Source: Terriglobia bacterium (GTDB lineage: Bacteria > Acidobacteriota > Terriglobia > Acidiferrales > UBA7541). Taken from it: a DNA stretch of 64,000 nt. Below are positions 62,034-64,000 of the stretch, piece by piece. The stretch spans positions 124,001 to 188,000 of the forward strand of contig JAIQEW010000003.1 in NCBI GenBank assembly GCA_020073605.1, given 5' to 3'. The position numbers were made by a program, and so were the translations under genes. The stretch's first letter is position 1. Each line of letters starts with the position of its first letter. The notes beneath the pieces were generated by a model, which saw only the letters and a list, made by a program, of their open reading frames with translations, did not search any database and had not been told where the DNA came from.

Positions 62034-62975
62034 TTAACTGAGCAGCGTGTGCAGGATTGCTTTCTGAACGTGCAGGCGGTTTTCCGCCTGGTCGTAAATG
62101 ATGGAGCGCGGCGAGTCGATGACTCCGGCGGCGACTTCGAGTCCGCGGTGCGCGGGCAGGCAGTGCAGGAACACGGCGTCCGGCGCGGCCTGCGCAAAGA
62201 GCGCTTCGTCCACCTGATATCCGGCGAAGGCCTTTTCGCGTTCGGAGGCTTCGGCTTCCTGGCCCATGCTCGCCCAGACATCGGTATAGACGGCCTGCAC
62301 GCCCGCAACAGCCTCCGCGGGCGAACGCAGGATTTCGATCTTGCCGCGCGTTTCGCGGGCCACGCGCTTTGCCTCGGCAACGACGGCGCTGTCGGGCTCG
62401 TAGCCGGCGGGCGTGGCCACGCGGACGTGCGCTCCGCAGCGCGCGCCGATCGTGAGGAGCGAATGGCACATGTTGTTGCCGTCGCCCACGTAGGCGAGCT
62501 TCAGGCCGCGCAGCCCGCCGAAGCGCTCTTCGAGGGTGAAGAAATCGGCGAGCGCCTGGCACGGATGAAACTTGTCCGAGAGCGCGTTGACCACCGGGAC
62601 ATTGGCGTTGGCGGCCAGCTCTTCGAGCGTTTCCTGCGCGAAGACGCGGGCGACGATTCCCTGCACCCAGCGCTCCAGATTTTTCGCAATGTCGCGGACC
62701 GGCTCGCGCTCGCTCAGTTTCGCCGAGGTGTGGTCGAGAAAGATCGAAGTGCCGCCGAGATTGGCGATGCCGACCTCGAACGTCACGCGCGTGCGCAGCG
62801 ACGGCTTTTCGAAGATCAGGACGAAAACGCTTCCGGCCAGCGCACTGCGGTATTTCCCGGGATGCGCTTTCATGCTGGCGGTCAGGCGGAAGAAATCCCG
62901 CATCTGCGCCGGATTCCATTCCATGCCGGTGAGGAGATCGTTCTTCAAATTGATGGACGTGGCTACAGAAGTCAT
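62034..62975 (-). CDS. argF: Ornithine carbamoyltransferase ArgF
   Basis: The 313-residue product has the carbamoyl-phosphate motif [24 protein letters not shown], and the ornithine-binding HCLPAHRG near the end, together with [10 protein letters not shown]. It makes citrulline from ornithine. GAGG lies six bases before ATG 62975, which is two bases after the argD stop. The upstream frame continuing to 63986 belongs to argD in another phase. Confidence 0.96.
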   Translation of the reverse strand: MTSVATSINLKNDLLTGMEWNPAQMRDFFRLTASMKAHPGKYRSALAGSVFVLIFEKPSLRTRVTFEVGIANLGGTSIFLDHTSAKLSEREPVRDIAKNLERWVQGIVARVFAQETLEELAANANVPVVNALSDKFHPCQALADFFTLEERFGGLRGLKLAYVGDGNNMCHSLLTIGARCGAHVRVATPAGYEPDSAVVAEAKRVARETRGKIEILRSPAEAVAGVQAVYTDVWASMGQEAEASEREKAFAGYQVDEALFAQAAPDAVFLHCLPAHRGLEVAAGVIDSPRSIIYDQAENRLHVQKAILHTLLS

Positions 62976-62977
62976 AT

Positions 62978-64000
62978 TCACCTCGCCGCAGCCACGGCCA
63001 GTGGTTGCGCGTGAGTTTCTTCCGCCGGCCCCGCGGGGGACGGCTTTTTCGCCGATTTTGCAGCTCGAGCCAGCACGGCTTCGAATTTTTTCAGAAATTC
63101 CGCGACATCTTGCTTGCGAATGATGAACGGCGGAAGAAGCCGCAGAATGTGTTCGTGCGTGCAATTGATCAGAAGCCCGCGGCGCAGCGCTTCCTGAACG
63201 AATGGAGCGCCCTCGACCGCGAGATCGATTCCCAGAATCAGCCCCTCGCCTCGAACTTCCCGGATGAAATCGAAGCGGGCCGCCAGCTTGTCGAGGCCGG
63301 CGCGCAGCTCCGCTCCACGCGCGCGGACGTTGGCGAGCAGTTGCTCGTCTTCCACGATCGTGAGGAACTCGAGCGCCGTGGCGCAGACCAGCGGGCCGCC
63401 GCCGAATGTGGACCCGTGCATCCCGGGAGTAAAGGCGGACGCGAATTTGTCGGTGGCGATCATTGCCCCGAGCGGAAGGCCGCCCGCCAGGGGCTTCGCG
63501 ACCGTGACGATGTCCGGAAGCGCAGCGAACTTCTGGTACGCAAAGCGCCGGCCCGTGCGGCCCAGGCCGGACTGAATTTCGTCGGCGATCAGCGCGGCAT
63601 CGTGATCCGATGTGAGCGCGCGCGCCCGCTGCCAGAATTCCTCGCTGACAAGATGGACGCCGCCCTCGCCCTGGATCGGCTCGATCACGACGGCGCAGAC
63701 GGTATCGTCGAACTTCGCGTCGAGATCCGCCACATCGTTGAAGCGGACAAATTCGACGCCGGGAACGAGCGGGGCAAAGGGCTCGCGATACTTCGCCGTG
63801 TGCGTGATTGAAAGCGCGCCCATCGTCCGCCCGTGAAACGAATTCTCGAGCGCGAGGAAGCGCGTCTTCGGCGGAGCACTGCCAGCGGCGGCCTTGGCGT
63901 GCGCGTAGATTCGCGCGAGCTTCAGCGCTCCTTCGACCGCTTCGCTGCCGCTGTTGGAGAAGAAGACGCGGTCGAGCCCGGACCATTCGGCGAGCTTGCG
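62978..64000 (-). CDS. argD: Acetylornithine aminotransferase ArgD, 5' end beyond the window
   Basis: The frame is open to the right window edge, so the N-terminus is missing. The visible part contains VFFSNSGSEAVEGALKLARIYA, ENSFHGRTMGALS, VIEPIQGEGG, LIADEIQSGLGRTG, the PLP-binding lysine in VTVAKPLAGGLPLGA and GSTFGGGPLVCATALE, all of the class III aminotransferase type. It makes acetylornithine from N-acetylglutamate semialdehyde. The stop is two bases from argF. Earlier arg genes (argB, argC) would lie to the right. Confidence 0.94.
   Translation of the reverse strand, partial: RKLAEWSGLDRVFFSNSGSEAVEGALKLARIYAHAKAAAGSAPPKTRFLALENSFHGRTMGALSITHTAKYREPFAPLVPGVEFVRFNDVADLDAKFDDTVCAVVIEPIQGEGGVHLVSEEFWQRARALTSDHDAALIADEIQSGLGRTGRRFAYQKFAALPDIVTVAKPLAGGLPLGAMIATDKFASAFTPGMHGSTFGGGPLVCATALEFLTIVEDEQLLANVRARGAELRAGLDKLAARFDFIREVRGEGLILGIDLAVEGAPFVQEALRRGLLINCTHEHILRLLPPFIIRKQDVAEFLKKFEAVLARAAKSAKKPSPAGPAEETHAQPLAVAAAR

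Overview
The window is GC-rich, densely coded bacterial chromosome with no insertion sequences, phage genes, CRISPR arrays, rRNA or convincing tRNA genes. Gene content points to Acidobacteriota. The signs are a VWFA-related secreted protein of the acidobacterial type, secreted Ig-like and Big-domain/beta-propeller proteins, a PilZ protein with a long alpha-helical middle, and the spacing and order of the housekeeping genes. This assignment is inference from protein style; no rRNA is present to confirm it. TTG starts with good Shine-Dalgarno sequences are frequent, and one gene probably starts at CTG.

Layout. 1-5530: end of ruvX, mltG, two small unknown genes and a large PilZ-domain protein. 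5567-9807: a zinc-ribbon protein, queF, a membrane-anchored coiled-coil protein, a VWFA-related protein and a degenerate aspartyl-protease/PDZ protein. 9838-13407 (minus): a Lon-family protease and an AI-2E-type permease. 13540-15826: a tiny zinc-ribbon protein, a cytochrome c, a broken second copy of the tiny gene, and a TPR protein. 15960-20931: a ComM-like ATPase, an RsbW-like/RsbV-like partner-switch pair, a cold-shock protein, a YfgM-like protein and a dGTPase. 21133-22323: an unrecognised membrane protein of different base composition. 22527-29629: a near-consensus promoter followed by yceD-rpmF-plsX-fabD-fabG-acpP-fabF-etfB-etfA, a fatty-acid synthesis operon running straight into electron-transfer flavoprotein genes.

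29655-34244: a small unknown gene, a dienelactone hydrolase, and a minus-strand Ser/Thr phospho-signalling set (kinase with a SPOR domain, PP2C phosphatase, FHA protein). 34487-36825: convergent UDP-glucose dehydrogenase and UDP-glucuronate decarboxylase, together making UDP-xylose. 37166-44294: a secreted Ig-like protein, fabH, queG, a cytochrome c and a Big/PQQ-like lipoprotein. 44494-49614: a lipase-maturation-factor-like membrane protein, RNase R and a beta-hydroxyacid dehydrogenase. 49615-50524 is the main non-coding stretch and is full of palindromic repeats. 50525-54256 is a 1243-residue protein that looks like a 5'-nucleotidase with lost catalytic residues joined to a predicted beta-rich C-terminal part. 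54415-57945: a DapB-fold dehydrogenase, a short L13e-like protein, thiI and an RRM protein. 58204-64000 (minus): the arginine operon argD-argF-argG-argH-argJ with overlapping or nearly touching genes.

How they work together. Four themes recur: fatty-acid synthesis (plsX, fabD, fabG, acpP, fabF and separately fabH), queuosine synthesis (queF and queG, unlinked), arginine synthesis, and regulation by protein phosphorylation (kinase/PP2C/FHA and the partner-switch pair). The least explained parts are the 5'-nucleotidase-like protein, the kinase-SPOR architecture, the repeat-rich gap at 49.6-50.5 kb, and a perfect-looking GAAA-capped hairpin at 7426-7457.
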